Shown here piece after piece: positions 1 to 11,367 of a DNA stretch of 64,000 nt. The number at the start of each line of letters is the position of its first letter. The first letter of the stretch is position 1. The notes under the pieces are model-generated. The model made no database searches and had not been told where the DNA came from. It saw only the letters and a program-made list of their open reading frames with translations. Source of the stretch: Fragilariopsis cylindrus CCMP1102. Lineage: Eukaryota > Bacillariophyta > Bacillariophyceae > Bacillariales > Bacillariaceae. The stretch lies in assembly GCA_900095095.1 (NCBI GenBank), contig FMBT01000437.1:1-64000 (forward strand), read 5' to 3'. Both the position numbers and the translations under genes were made by a program.

Positions 1-808
1 TAAAAAAAGTAAGTTCTAGGTCTTTATCTTCACATCGAGTTCAATGGAAACTGATTCATTGTGTTATTATTAATTGCTCATTATTTTTATTTTATTTGTT
101 ATACCTTGTTGTAACTGATCTAACAGGCTATTCAAAAAGGGAATCACGAAGGCGCTCGTATATATGGTCAAGATGCGATACGAGAGAAAAATCAGGCCCT
201 GAATCATCTTCGGATGGCCAGTCGGATAGATGCCTGGTAAGTATTTTCTATTTCAACAATTATATATTACTTCTTCTCTTCCAGTACGATGTGCATGTAT
301 ATAACTCATTTGATCCATCCTTTATCTCTCTTCTTCTTCTTCTAAATCCATCGACGGTCATCGGCGCATTATGAAATAATTATAATACAATATTTAAAAT
401 AAAATAAAATAAAATGAAAGCTCTTCGAGAATTGAAACTGCTGTTCGTATGGGGCAAGTTACGGATGGTATGCAAGGTGTCGTCAGGGGTATGGATAAAG
501 GTCTTGCGAGTATGAATATCGATAAGATATCAACTTTGATGGATAAGTTCGAACAACAATTCGAAGATTTAGATGTCAAGACACAGTATATGGAGGGCAC
601 AATGAACGCCACAACCGCAACTTCCACACCTGCAGAACAAGTAGATTCATTAATTGGACAAGTTGCGGATGCTAACAACTTGGAGCTAGGAGAAGCATTC
701 TCGGAGGCTGGTCCTGTAGGGAAAAAGGCTCCGTCAGTGAAAGAATCTGAACAGGCAAAGCCGGTAGCTGATGATTTAGAAGCAAGACTAGCGAATCTCA
801 AAAATTGA
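1..808 (+). CDS. CHMP1: CHMP1/Vps46 (Did2) ESCRT-III protein, 5' partial
   Basis: ESCRT-III accessory subunit acting in endosomal membrane scission and recruitment of the Vps4 ATPase. The gene enters from the left: bases 1-8 end an exon (donor GTAAGT at 9), the next exon is 127-236 and the last is 421-808 (introns 9-126 and 237-420). Exon 2 encodes AIQKGNHEGARIYGQDAIR, matching the CHMP1 signature region, and splicing into exon 3 gives RIDACSSRIETAV, aligned with VDAVASKVQTAV of the family. The C-terminus DDLEARLANLKN fits the MIM1 motif that binds Vps4 MIT domains. The family is about 200 residues, so only the first 35 or so lie outside the window. The upstream start is not visible. Product assignment is firm. 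Confidence 0.93.
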
Positions 809-2180
809 GGACATAACGCATTACAACAATTCTTAAGATAGTAGAAAGTGAAATAAAATTGTTGTCAAGCTGTGATCTAAAACTATTCGAGCTTTCTTGT
901 CGTTACAAGGTGGAACCTTCTCGTATATATTTTGTCGAAACGTCACTTATTTGCTAACAGAAGAATAAATAGAGCCAATGTTGATAGAGAAAATCAAATC
1001 TAACCTATCTGGAATACAATTTTTGTCGACTAAGATAAACTTCATAAAGAAGTACTAAATAGTGATAGAGCAACAGCAATAATATTATTTAATCTGAACA
1101 TTTAAATGATTTATAGTAACTTTATTTTTGTACTAACAGAATGACTCAAATAACCAATTCAAATCTCGTAGTGCTCAATAACACAACGTCAATAGTACAT
1201 ATTATCTATCATGAATTTAAAGGTAAGTCCATACTGAATATAGTTCAAGCTGACAAATACGGTAGAAGAATTTTCTCTCTTTTTTATCTATGAAAAAATG
1301 AAAAGGAATAGTTTTTGGAATATGAATTGATTGCTAATAATCATCTGTAACCTAGACTTCGTTGATTTCTTGACTATGATGCGTAGGCTAGGAGGAAAAT
1401 TGTAATAATGTCTTTGTGATGAATTCAAAAGAAACCATTTACTTAATATGGTATCTAGTGTTTTTTGATGCGAGATATCGGCTAGTCAGGTAAGGTCATT
1501 GGATCCAATGAAAATCTTTGAATTCAGTGACCTTACTGGAAGAGTAGAGGAAACGAAAGTCCTCGAGATGTAGTTAATTGAATCCAACGACATTGTTCCT
1601 CATATTCATATCTACCTGGGCAACTGTGCCAATACATTTCTAATTGAATTCAATACTTTTTTTAATCGAGTTGTAATAGCAGGTATGTTATCTTTCGTTT
1701 TAGGCAAATGTGATTGATAATGTCAACAACAAACTACCCAATAAGGACGCGCCAATTTGCCATAATTTGTAATATTTCAAAAATTCGAATGTCAACTAAA
1801 TACCATATAACTTCTGTTCTGATGATGTTAGACCAATATTTGAATATAACATCACCTTTACATTCATCTCCCAATCATAATGTCTGATGATAAGTTTGTT
1901 GGTTTTGCGTGTTTGCATCATATGGTATTGGTACAATATCTATTAACTCAACTTGTTAAAAAAATTAAATATCATACCCCCAGGAGAGAAAAGAGTGCCA
2001 CCAAGCAAAGAGGTGTTGGTGCTTGATGCGACATTATACTGAAACACTTACATCCTCAAGTACTAATCAATTCAAAGTATCCTAAATCTGGATGGACACA
2101 TAAATAAGAATTAAAGGATTGTGTTGTTGTGAGCCGCGAAACAAAGAATATCAATTGGAAATCAAAAGTTAAAGGTTGTT
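809..2180. other. Intergenic, no gene seen
   Basis: AT-rich DNA without a convincing coding frame. From about 1490 on it contains near-palindromic motifs built on CATTG-(G/A)AT(C/T)-CAATG, listed separately. No RNA gene was recognised. Confidence 0.5.
1490..1547. repeat. Hairpin built from palindromic repeat
   Basis: The left arm 1490-1509 reads GTAAGGTCATTGGATCCAA. The right arm 1527-1547 is nearly its reverse complement (GTAAGGTCACTGAATTCAA when read on the minus strand), with three mismatches. The left arm itself contains a perfect 16-bp palindrome TCATTGGATCCAATGA at 1497-1512. Related half-copies occur at about 1578 and 1640. Function unknown; it may be the end of a degraded element. 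Confidence 0.6.
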
Positions 2181-2836
2181 GTGACACATTCTTTCTTTGG
2201 TATATCAGCAATCTACTGTGCTGAACAATACGCGAAGGTTAAGGTTCAGAGAGAACCTGATGGGTTCTTTAATAAGAAACTGGACCTACCTATTATTGCC
2301 TATGCTCAAACCACTGGTGGAGATCTCGACAAGCAAGTTGACACATATGGGATTGATAAGATGGGTCAATCAACAAGAAGTGAAGGTATTGCTTTGGCAC
2401 GTAGTCAAGGATTAGATGTTGTTGATGATAATGAACCTATACCGGAAAACATTCAAGCAGCCTGTGCTTGTATTGATAATACTACTAATCTACATGGACA
2501 CGAATGGGGATGGTCAGTACATGCCATCGGAAAACTAAGCATCATCTCGATGTTGATCTGCAAATTTTAAACTACTCAGGGAGTGATATTTGCAATCAAA
2601 CAAAGCTTGATATGTTTCTACTCTTCTTTCCTCCCAATTATTTAATAGAGAATATGCCTGTGAAAGAAACAAGTCGAACACTAGTAGGGCAAGAAATTAG
2701 ATACTGGTGCATGGTATCAATTAAGTCAGTTCATGCCATGTATCCTATGTACACCATGTTCTATCTGGGGGACAAGGTTGTTTGTGTGAAATTGAGCATC
2801 GGCGCACCAAAAAAACAATTAAACATGGAAAATTAA
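2181..2836 (+). pseudogene. Unrecognised broken coding stretch, possible transposase remnant
   Basis: Two overlapping frames (2181-2570 and 2504-2836) stay open and have protein-like composition. I do not recognise the first. The second contains DMFLLFFPPNYLIENMPVKE followed by a Thr/Ser-rich turn, which loosely recalls the N-terminal block of piggyBac-type transposases (hydrophobic FF-P-(D/N)-(Y/L)-(L/M)). No DDD catalytic triad can be assembled. The change of frame at about 2504-2570 and the surrounding palindromic repeats suggest a decayed mobile element rather than a host gene. The family suggestion is weak. Confidence 0.25.
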
Positions 2837-2973
2837 CTATTTTCCAGGTATGATCACAATATTATAATCATGTTCTACTCTAATTTAGCTAAAATTGAAT
2901 TTAGTTTAATGGTTGTCTTTGATTGGAAGTCAGGTCTCCTTTCCTTATTGACTGATCTAATCAATACACACAC

Positions 2974-3198
2974 TCATTGAATCCAATGATTTTCATCTTC
3001 CAGTTTTTTTTGTTATACATACTATACTAACATATCGACAACCTCACCATTGAATTTTTTGAAAGGATGTTTGATAAACTACATACGGAGAGGATTTTAA
3101 ACATTGCAGTGTTTTAGGCGACGTCTAAGTCAAGTATTTATGGTAAATCAGCAGAATTGAAACTCATTGAATTCAATGACCCCCCCCCCCCCCCCCCC
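2974..3198. repeat. Palindromic repeats and C19 run
   Basis: 2974-2989 is TCATTGAATCCAATGA, one mismatch from a palindrome. 3164-3179 is the perfect 16-bp palindrome TCATTGAATTCAATGA. It is followed directly by 19 consecutive C (3180-3198). Same motif family as the hairpin at 1490-1547. No gene was seen between 2837 and 3492, so the right part should hold the promoter of the sorting nexin. Confidence 0.7.
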
Positions 3199-3492
3199 TA
3201 GACACTATAGACAGGATTTATTAATCTAGCAAGTAATTATATTTCGTTCTCCACGACCCGTATAATAGAGTCGTGATCAAATCCAGTCCCGTACGTTCAG
3301 TCTTGTCGTTTTCGTTTGTTAGATTTTTGGTGAGTAAACTGGATTGATGATTTGATAGATGACTTCTCTCTTCTTTTACTGTGTGTGCCGTTTTGCTGTA
3401 CAGAACCATTAACATGCAATTGACCTCCCCTTCTGCATGTGCTTGTACTCTGCCTCCGACATTGACACATCTATAAATTGAAAGCTATAAAA

Positions 3493-5706
3493 ATGGACAA
3501 ACAATCTTTACTAGCATCATTGACAGGCGATCAACTTGGCGGTAATGATGACAGTGCAAATATCGACACTTCTATAAGTAGTGACCAAGACTTATTTGGC
3601 GACATCGCAATTGACGAGCCGTCTCAGACTTTTCCAGCGGCAGTCCCAGGAGCATACATTGGAAATATTCCTCCAGAAACGTTGGCAACCCAAACGTATG
3701 CACAGTTACAAAATAATGCTCACACTGAGATACCTGATGGACCAGTATCAACCATGCAAGTGAAAGAAATTCCCTTTTCAGTCACTCCTGTTGCTGCTCC
3801 TTTCACCCAAAAAACGCCTCCTGGGCCTGTGGATTCATTACTCTCCAAGAGTGGACTGCTTGGAGTATCAACTACATCTGAAGATTCTGGAGGCCTATTC
3901 GATGAAGTTGACGAGGACGACCATATAGGTGTAGACGCAAAAATCGAAACTAATCAGAAACACGGAGTCGAAGGTGTCGAAGGTGTCGAATCGCAGATGA
4001 AACAAGAAGCTCAGCAAGTGCAAATGCAGCAGCAGCAGCAGCAGCAGCAATCTATCCATACAAATAGTCCATACCCCAAACAAGATCCTACCCAGGCGAA
4101 TCTCGGCAGCTCCGTTCCTTCCTATGAACAGCAGTCAGCCATCATGCAAAGTGCTCTCATGACACCACAAGGCCAACTGAACGGTCAAATGAGCACAATG
4201 AATCTAAACAATCAAGACAATTCAGGGTTCTACAGAGAACATAATACACCCCAAGATACTAACAACATAGGGACGGCAAACTCGAATGAGTATGGGAGAC
4301 CGGCTGTTCAAAACAACGGTGGCTATTTCTATAGTACAAGAGAACAGCAAATCCCGCACCCATCCCAACAGCAGCCGCAGCAACAACAACAACAACAACA
4401 AGGATATTCTGGTGGCTTTGTGCAGCCGTCTACAACCGCGGGAATGCACAACTCCAGTCAGAAAATGAATTTAGGAAGAATCCGAAATATCACTCTTGTT
4501 AAACCTCAGGACGTTGCTCCTCTGTATGTCGATATTCGTATCACTGAACCCATGTTGATTCAAACTCAAAGTTTTTTAATTAGTAGTCCACCATATTGGT
4601 CCTATCAAATTACGTCGCACTTAGCAGGGAACCAAGGAACATGGCTTGTAAGGCGCAGATTTCGTCATATTGTGGCTTTAGAAGACCGTCTAAGACAAAC
4701 ATGTCCCGGTTGTATCATCCCGCCAAGACCCGACAAACATGCATCACGGGCTTTAGAAGAAGCATCAACTCAGCAGTCCGCCGAATTTGCCGTGCAACGT
4801 GCCAAGGAACTTGAACGGTACATCAATCAAGTGGCAAAACATCCTGTAGCGGGTCAGTCACAAGTTCTGCGTCTATTCCTTGGATTACAAGATGATATTG
4901 GGACTGCTTGGCCGGAAGTATCGTCAAATGCTTTTACACGTCTTGGAGCTGTCGGTGCTGGCGTATCGATGAAGGTTGCGGAATCTACAAATTTGACAGC
5001 ATCATCGGCGCCTGCATACGAATGGGAAGAAGATGCAGAACTTCTCGGTCTATGCAGTTCCGAGAGTCTACGTATTGGTGCAGTTTCGCAGGCTGTCCCG
5101 AAATTGGAAGGGAACGTCATAGTTTTACGTGAACAGGGAGATGCAGCTGGTATTTTGGGAATGGAGCTATCCAAGGCGTCAAAAACGCTTGACGCCGACT
5201 ACAAATTTTTCGACATACTTTCGAGTGGCCTGCTTAGGCACGGGCGCCGTACGAAACGTCTTGCGCTGGAATTGAGCGCATCCATGGAGAGTTTTCTTCA
5301 ACAATACAAACTAGTGAGGTACGAGAAGATGGCCATGCATGATCGTCGTCTAGCCATCCAGCGTAAGTCCAAGGAGCGGGGTCGTGCTGATGCACGAGCA
5401 ATGCACCTGAGTCAACAACAACGTCACCTTCAAGTTAATGGACATATGAGTCATTTGAGTCAGCTAGAGCAAAACGCAATATCGATGGATGGCCATGCCC
5501 TTGACGCGGTAAGTGAAGCTGATGAAATTGGTGCTCGCCTCAAGTTAGAAATCAATCGTATCGCAATCGATCGAAGAATTACGTGGAATAGTAGCATCAA
5601 GACTATTGCTAGTAGCATGAAAGAAGCATGCAGCGAAAGAGTGGCGATTTGGGAATCAACGTTGGAGGCATTTGAGACCCTTTTGAAGCATGAGAATCAA
5701 CCTTAA
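3493..5706 (+). CDS. Sorting nexin with PX and BAR-like (Vps5) domains
   Basis: Single-exon protein of 737 residues. I chose the ATG at 3493 (MDKQSLLASLTGDQ); an upstream in-frame TTG is ignored. The first ~330 residues are low complexity with two poly-Gln tracts (about residues 178-186 and 296-307) and probably disordered. A PX domain follows at about 340-462, with the phosphoinositide-binding pattern RRRFRHIVALEDRL and the proline loop IPPRPDK. The C-terminal ~260 residues are helical and fit a Vps5/BAR region. Known SNX1/2/Vps5 proteins bind endosomal PI3P and tubulate membranes for retromer-type recycling. That role is inferred from the domain order. The long Q-rich head is longer than in animal SNX1. 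Which SNX it is cannot be decided here. Confidence 0.85.
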   Translation: MDKQSLLASLTGDQLGGNDDSANIDTSISSDQDLFGDIAIDEPSQTFPAAVPGAYIGNIPPETLATQTYAQLQNNAHTEIPDGPVSTMQVKEIPFSVTPVAAPFTQKTPPGPVDSLLSKSGLLGVSTTSEDSGGLFDEVDEDDHIGVDAKIETNQKHGVEGVEGVESQMKQEAQQVQMQQQQQQQQSIHTNSPYPKQDPTQANLGSSVPSYEQQSAIMQSALMTPQGQLNGQMSTMNLNNQDNSGFYREHNTPQDTNNIGTANSNEYGRPAVQNNGGYFYSTREQQIPHPSQQQPQQQQQQQQGYSGGFVQPSTTAGMHNSSQKMNLGRIRNITLVKPQDVAPLYVDIRITEPMLIQTQSFLISSPPYWSYQITSHLAGNQGTWLVRRRFRHIVALEDRLRQTCPGCIIPPRPDKHASRALEEASTQQSAEFAVQRAKELERYINQVAKHPVAGQSQVLRLFLGLQDDIGTAWPEVSSNAFTRLGAVGAGVSMKVAESTNLTASSAPAYEWEEDAELLGLCSSESLRIGAVSQAVPKLEGNVIVLREQGDAAGILGMELSKASKTLDADYKFFDILSSGLLRHGRRTKRLALELSASMESFLQQYKLVRYEKMAMHDRRLAIQRKSKERGRADARAMHLSQQQRHLQVNGHMSHLSQLEQNAISMDGHALDAVSEADEIGARLKLEINRIAIDRRITWNSSIKTIASSMKEACSERVAIWESTLEAFETLLKHENQP

Positions 5707-6471
5707 AGAAATCGAGTCTTTGGATGGAAAACATCAGAACAGAAATCTGAAATCTGGACGTACCTCGTCGTTGAAGAAAACTACGCATGCCCTTGTGAAG
5801 ACCCGAACCATCGATCAGGTTAGGGCACATTCTTTAAAATAAAATAAATGAAACGCGAGACTGTTCTATCGACAATCGTAATAATTAGTGAGACTTCTTT
5901 GGTGACTTTAGTAGTATTGCGTAATCACTACAAGTGTGTAAATCGAATCGATTGTATATGTATGTATATTCAGATTACTATACGTAGTAATTTTATCAGC
6001 ATAGGCGATAATAATATCATAATACCTGTATAGTAGAGCAGTTATTTATTTGATTGTCAATTATATAATTCCTGCCTTTATACGTTCAGTGGTATTTGAA
6101 GTAAAAACACACCACCCCAGCTTCGCCATTGACTTGATGTGTGAGGGGTATCTACTCTTCCATAAAGAATACGATTCCATGGAAGATATATTCATTTCAA
6201 AATATTACACAGCCTACTTTAATCATAATTTTAATTTAGATGAGGATTCCCGCGTGACTGAAAAGATTAGTAACGTTAGGAGGTTGAAGGTCCTACAAAT
6301 TGAAAGTGTGTATGTGATAATATCGAAATATGTACAAAGGCGAAAAGCGATAACAAACACAAACAAAATAAATTCGTCTTGTCAGCAATCCATCTGATCC
6401 GACCTTACCTTACGTTGCATTACCCTTTATTATCGCTAAGAAAGTCTCCGAAGAAAAGCTATTGCATCATC
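5707..6471. other. Intergenic, no gene seen
   Basis: AT-rich spacer between the sorting nexin and acetyl-CoA synthetase. Small open frames here lack codon bias or similarity. It must contain the 3' end of the former and the promoter of the latter, but no specific site stands out. Confidence 0.5.
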
Positions 6472-8910
6472 ATGTCTTTGGCCAAAGTTTTTCCACCCAA
6501 ATCTGAAATTTTATTCGAGCAATATCAGAAACTTTATCGTCAATCGATTGAAAATCCCAAAGAGTTTTGGGGAAATGCTGCCAAAGAGCACGTAGATTGG
6601 TTCCGTCCTTTCGATAAGGTCCTCGATGGTGGTTTTGAGCACGGCGATGTTCGTTGGTTTGAAGGTGGGAAACTCAACATATCCTACAACGCACTAGATA
6701 GACACAATCCAAACGACTTAGCGTTGATTTGGGAAGGAGACGAACCTGATGACATCAGGAAACTAACATACGGGGAAGTCCTGCGAAAGGTTTGTAAAAT
6801 TGGTGAGTAATTATAACGATTGAATTTAATATCCAAATGAAACATTATTTTCATTTCTCCTTTCCTTTCCTCCTGTGTATATCGAATACTCATTTATTTC
6901 TTGTTGTCCTTACGTCGTCGTCGTCGTCGTCGTCGTCATCGTTTATTACTGCACTGAAATCAATCAATAGGGAACGCCTTGCTTAGAAAAGGGGTTCAAA
7001 AAGGAGATATTGTTACCATCTACATGCCGATGATCCCAGAATTAGCCATGACAATGTACGTAACCATAATTTTCATTGATTAATTGTTTTCATTTTACAT
7101 CTTATTTATCTTCTTCTCTTTTGAAATATAACAGGCTGGCTTGTGCTAGAATTGGTGCTGTACATTCTGTTGTATTCGCTGGATTTAGTGCTGAGGCTTT
7201 GGGACAACGCATTTCAGCCGCCAAATCAAAAATTGTTGTTACTGCCGATGTCGGTCGTCGTGGTGGGAAGACAATCGGTCTTAAAGATATTGTCAATGAC
7301 GCTCTAACCAAATTGGATTGTAATTCTGTCATCGAGCATGTCATGGTGTGGGAACGCTTTTACAATGCGGAATCTTCGGCATCGCCCCCCTACGAAATGA
7401 AAGACCGTGATATCCGTATGGATCCCCTAGTGGCCGTCCAACGCCCTTATTGCCCACCAGTCCATATGGACTCGGAAGACAATCTATTCATCCTTTATAC
7501 AAGTGGTTCAACAGGAAATCGTAAGTTGCCTGTAAAAGTGCAAAAAATAAATGTGCTCGTCTGCTACTACGCTCGTTTATCTCACTTGTGCGACGTGTCT
7601 GTGTCTGTGTATCTTGGATACGATAGCGAAAGGTCTAGTACATACAACAGGAGGATATGCTGTCTATGCGAAAATGACGACTCAAGTGACATTTGATTTG
7701 CAACCGGGGGATGTTTTTGCTTGTGTTGCAGACTGTGGTTGGATCACCGGCCACACATATGTTGTTTATGGACCACTATTGAACGGAAGCACCTCTTTTA
7801 TGTTTGAGTCGACACCTGTCTATCCCAACGAGGGTCGTTATTGGGACATGATCCAACGTCACAAAATTACCCAGTTTTACACTGCACCAACGGCAATCCG
7901 TCTGTTAATGCGTTATGGTGATGAAATCCCAAAGAAGTATGATTTGAGCAGTCTCAGAGTACTTGGATCTGTTGGAGAACCTATCAATCCGGAGGCATGG
8001 CGTTGTAAGTAGGGGGTAGAATTAAACGAAACCCTGCATGATCATCATCATTATCAAATTATTTGCTGAAACCGCACCATCGTAGTTTACTAACCATCGA
8101 TCGAATTACCATTTTCAAAACTTTGCTTTCAAAGGGTATTACGAAGTTGTTGGTAGATCCAAATGCACGGTTGTTGATACGTATTGGCAGACAGAAACTG
8201 GAGGTCACATTATCACTAACTTACCCGGTATCACCCCGATGAAGCCTGGATCATGTACTCTGCCTTTTTATGGAATTGACACAGTTGTCTTGTGTCCTAC
8301 TACTGGCAAGGAATTAACAGAACCGGACGAAAACGGTAACTTTCAGGGTGTCATGGCATTGAAGTCACCGTGGCCTGGAATGGCTCGTACTTGCTTGGGC
8401 GATCATGAAAGGTTCCTCACTGTTTATTTTAAGCCCTATCCTGGTTACTACTTCACAGGAGATACAGTTTCTCGGGACAAAGATGGCTTTCACTTTATCA
8501 TTGGACGTATGGATGATGTTATGAATGTAAGTGGTCATCGTATTGGAACTGCTGAAGTTGAATCTGCTCTTGTTGCGCACCCGGCAGTGGCTCAGGCTGC
8601 TGTGGTTGGTAAACCCCACGAAATTAAGGGTCAATCTATTTGTGCCTTTGCCATGTTGACAGCTGGGTACGAAGAATCTCCTGAGCTAATCAAGGAACTT
8701 CGTGGATCCGTCCGAAGTGAGATAGGGGGATTTTGCAATCCTGATTTGATCGTAATAACACCAAGTCTGCCCATGACGCGATCGGGTAAGATCATGCGCC
8801 GTATCCTTCGAAAGATTGTATGCGGTGAAATAGACAGTCTTGGTGATACAAGTACACTGGCCGATCCTTCAATTGTTGAAACTCTAATTGAAAAAGTTGA
8901 GAAACTATAA
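6472..8910 (+). CDS. ACS: Acetyl-CoA synthetase (AMP-forming)
   Basis: Makes acetyl-CoA from acetate, ATP and CoA via acetyl-AMP. Five exons: 6472-6802, 6971-7055, 7135-7520, 7627-8004, 8135-8910. Together they give 652 codons, the usual family length. The AMP-binding P-loop [11 protein letters not shown] spans the exon 3/4 junction (about residue 267). The adenylate motif [10 protein letters not shown] follows at about 407-416. The C-terminal [12 protein letters not shown] near residue 605 carries the lysine that is acetylated in regulated family members. The N-terminus [13 protein letters not shown] has no obvious signal or plastid peptide, so a cytosolic enzyme is likely. All introns are GT-AG and 79-168 bp long. 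The first contains a (GTC)n run at about 6914-6936. Confidence 0.95.
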
Positions 8911-9488
8911 ACTATTAGCAGAGCAAGGAAAATGTACGTGGAAAAACCCCGTTGATTTCACGTCCCGCACATTATTTTTTCATTTACAATTGCTAGAAAA
9001 GCCTAATAATAAGCCAAGTATATTTCTATATGTAATTTGACTGTTCGTACTGTCAGTTAATTAAATTATTGAAGGAAAACTATATGTAATTTAATTGTAG
9101 TGTAACAACTTAAGGTCAAAGTCATGTGTCAATAATACTTACATTAGTACTCTGTGCATTTGCTCGTTGCTTTCAAGGGGTGACCTGATGGAACAAAAAC
9201 TAGGTTTTATCCTATAAAATCTGTGCACTACTCAGTAAAAATGGGGAGATAATTAAAAAGATTTAAGAGAGAAATGTGAACTACACCCAGATAATCTTTT
9301 AAGATATTGTTAAACATTGTATGAATCATACTGCAGGCTCTCGTTACAAGTTGTGCCAATTCAACTACACGACAATGAAAAGGCATTATCTGTTAGCACA
9401 TACTCTTTTTTAGTTGTATCTAATTAGTTTTGATTTTACATTTATAACTGTTCATTTCTGAAGAAACATCATTCTTGATTCTTGATCA
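8911..9488. other. Intergenic between convergent genes
   Basis: Spacer between the 3' ends of acetyl-CoA synthetase (plus) and dihydrolipoyl dehydrogenase (minus). AT-rich; no gene, repeat or structural RNA recognised. Confidence 0.5.
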
Positions 9489-11367
9489 TTAATGCGCGGA
9501 CATTCCTACTGCACCCTTGAAGGCCTCATCTAAAACTTCAGATAGGGTGGGATGTGTATGAACAATCATACTCAATTCTTGAACTGTGGTTCCCGCTGCA
9601 ACAGCATTTGCGCATTCTTGAATCAAGTCAGCAGCGTGGAGACCGATAATATGAACGGCCACAACATTTCCAGTTTCCTTATTAAATAAGACTTTGGCCA
9701 TGCCAGCACTTTCCCCTTCCGCCAATGCCTTACTGTTGGCACGGAAGCTACCTTGCGACTTGCCCAATGTCCATCCCTCCTTTTCGGCCATTTCTATAGC
9801 TTGTTCTTCTGTCGGACCAACCATCGAGATTTCAGGATGAGTAAAGCAAGCAGCAGGGATAGCATTATGATTAACCTCGTGCGACCGTCCGCAAATATTT
9901 TCAATAGCGCTTATTCCGTGTGCACTAGCGGCATGGGCCAACATCATCTTCCCATTTGCATCGCCGATACAGTACAAATTGGGGATGAGTTCCGGTACCG
10001 AACCCTCGGCTTCGGGACAGCTCAAGACTTGCATCTTTCCGTTAACATTGACAAATCCACGATTAGTCTCAATACCTCTTTCTACTAATCCCATGTTGGC
10101 GGTGTTGGGGACCCGTCCGGTAGCAATCATAGCGGCATCAACCTCAAGTGTTTCAACGTGTTCCTTGGTCTTCGCATCGATCATCTTAATGGTAACGGGT
10201 TTTACTCCAGGTATTCCAGGAGTCACTTCGGATGCAAATACTCCCGTTCGGAAGTCGATCGGCCGATCCCGAATTAGTAGACGTTCAGCCTGTTTGGCAA
10301 TTTCGCGATCAAAGGTGGGCATGAGCGTGTCCATGGCCTCGATAAAGGTCACTTCGGATCCTAGAGCGGTGTAGACGTCGGAAAATTCTAGTCCGATGTA
10401 TCCCGATCCGATAATGGCAACCCACTCGGGAACAAATCCCAATTCGAGCGCACCGTCGGAGGTGTAGACAGTCTTTTCGTCTACAGTTACACCAGGCGGG
10501 ACGAATGGAATCGATCCTGGTGCCAAGATCACGTCCTAATAAAAAAATGAAGAAAAAAATAGGTGAGGGACCAAAGTGTGACGCGATTCTATTGTTCGGA
10601 AAAGCCCAGCGTACAATAACGACTATAGTGAACACAATCACAACCACAATCACCGTCAAAAATGACAATGACAACAGCTTAGTTCTTTTATTGAGTACAC
10701 ATCACACATCCATGGAATGTTCGATTTTGTCACATCATAAGTAAATATCGTTGTTGTTGTTCTTGTTACTGAAGATAATACTAAATTGTCGGGAGAAAAA
10801 TAAAATTCTTCAATAGCGTACCTTGCACTTGTAAACTTTTCCTGTAGCCTCATCCTTGACTTCTTGCGGATTTGCCGTCAACATTCCCCGTCCTTCCACC
10901 ACCTCGCATCCTAAAGCAATCAACGAGTTTTCTAGATTTCCCTTGACGCGATTGGCCAAATTCTTGGCATGAGCAGCGATCCCCTCACGGGAATAATTGA
11001 CGCTAGCAGCGTCAACCTGGATACCTAAACTTTCCAGATGAGCAGTATCTTTCATATCCCTAACACGACCAGAAGCTGCTAAAAGAGCCTTGCTTGGTAC
11101 ACAACCACGGTTAACGCAGGTACCGCCAACATCACCACCCGAGAAGACTGCCGTGGACAGACCCTGTCCGCGACTGTGTAGAGCAGCGCCGTGTCCTCCA
11201 ACTCCACAACCGATAATGGCCACGTCAAAATCGAATTCACCGTCGCTCGCGGAGAGAGACGAGGAAAATGATGGTACTTTGACACTGCCAGGCGAGACGA
11301 ATGCAGAAGTCGCAACTACGAGAGTTGAAACTGAGGCCAGCGTTCTTAGTGACACATAGAGCTTCAT
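9489..11367 (-). CDS. Dihydrolipoyl dehydrogenase, plastid-type (E3)
   Basis: Flavoprotein that reoxidises dihydrolipoamide with NAD+ in the pyruvate dehydrogenase complex. Two exons on the minus strand, 11367-10822 and 10535-9489, joined in phase 0 (530 residues). The N-terminus [27 protein letters not shown] is a signal peptide ending in the diatom plastid motif TS|AFVSP. The FAD-binding [10 protein letters not shown] follows, then the redox-active disulfide [13 protein letters not shown] at about 83-95. The second nucleotide fold is [10 protein letters not shown], and the C-terminal catalytic His-Glu pair lies in [13 protein letters not shown]. Complete and well conserved. The plastid location is inferred from the presequence; a mitochondrial E3 should exist elsewhere in the genome. 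Confidence 0.94.
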
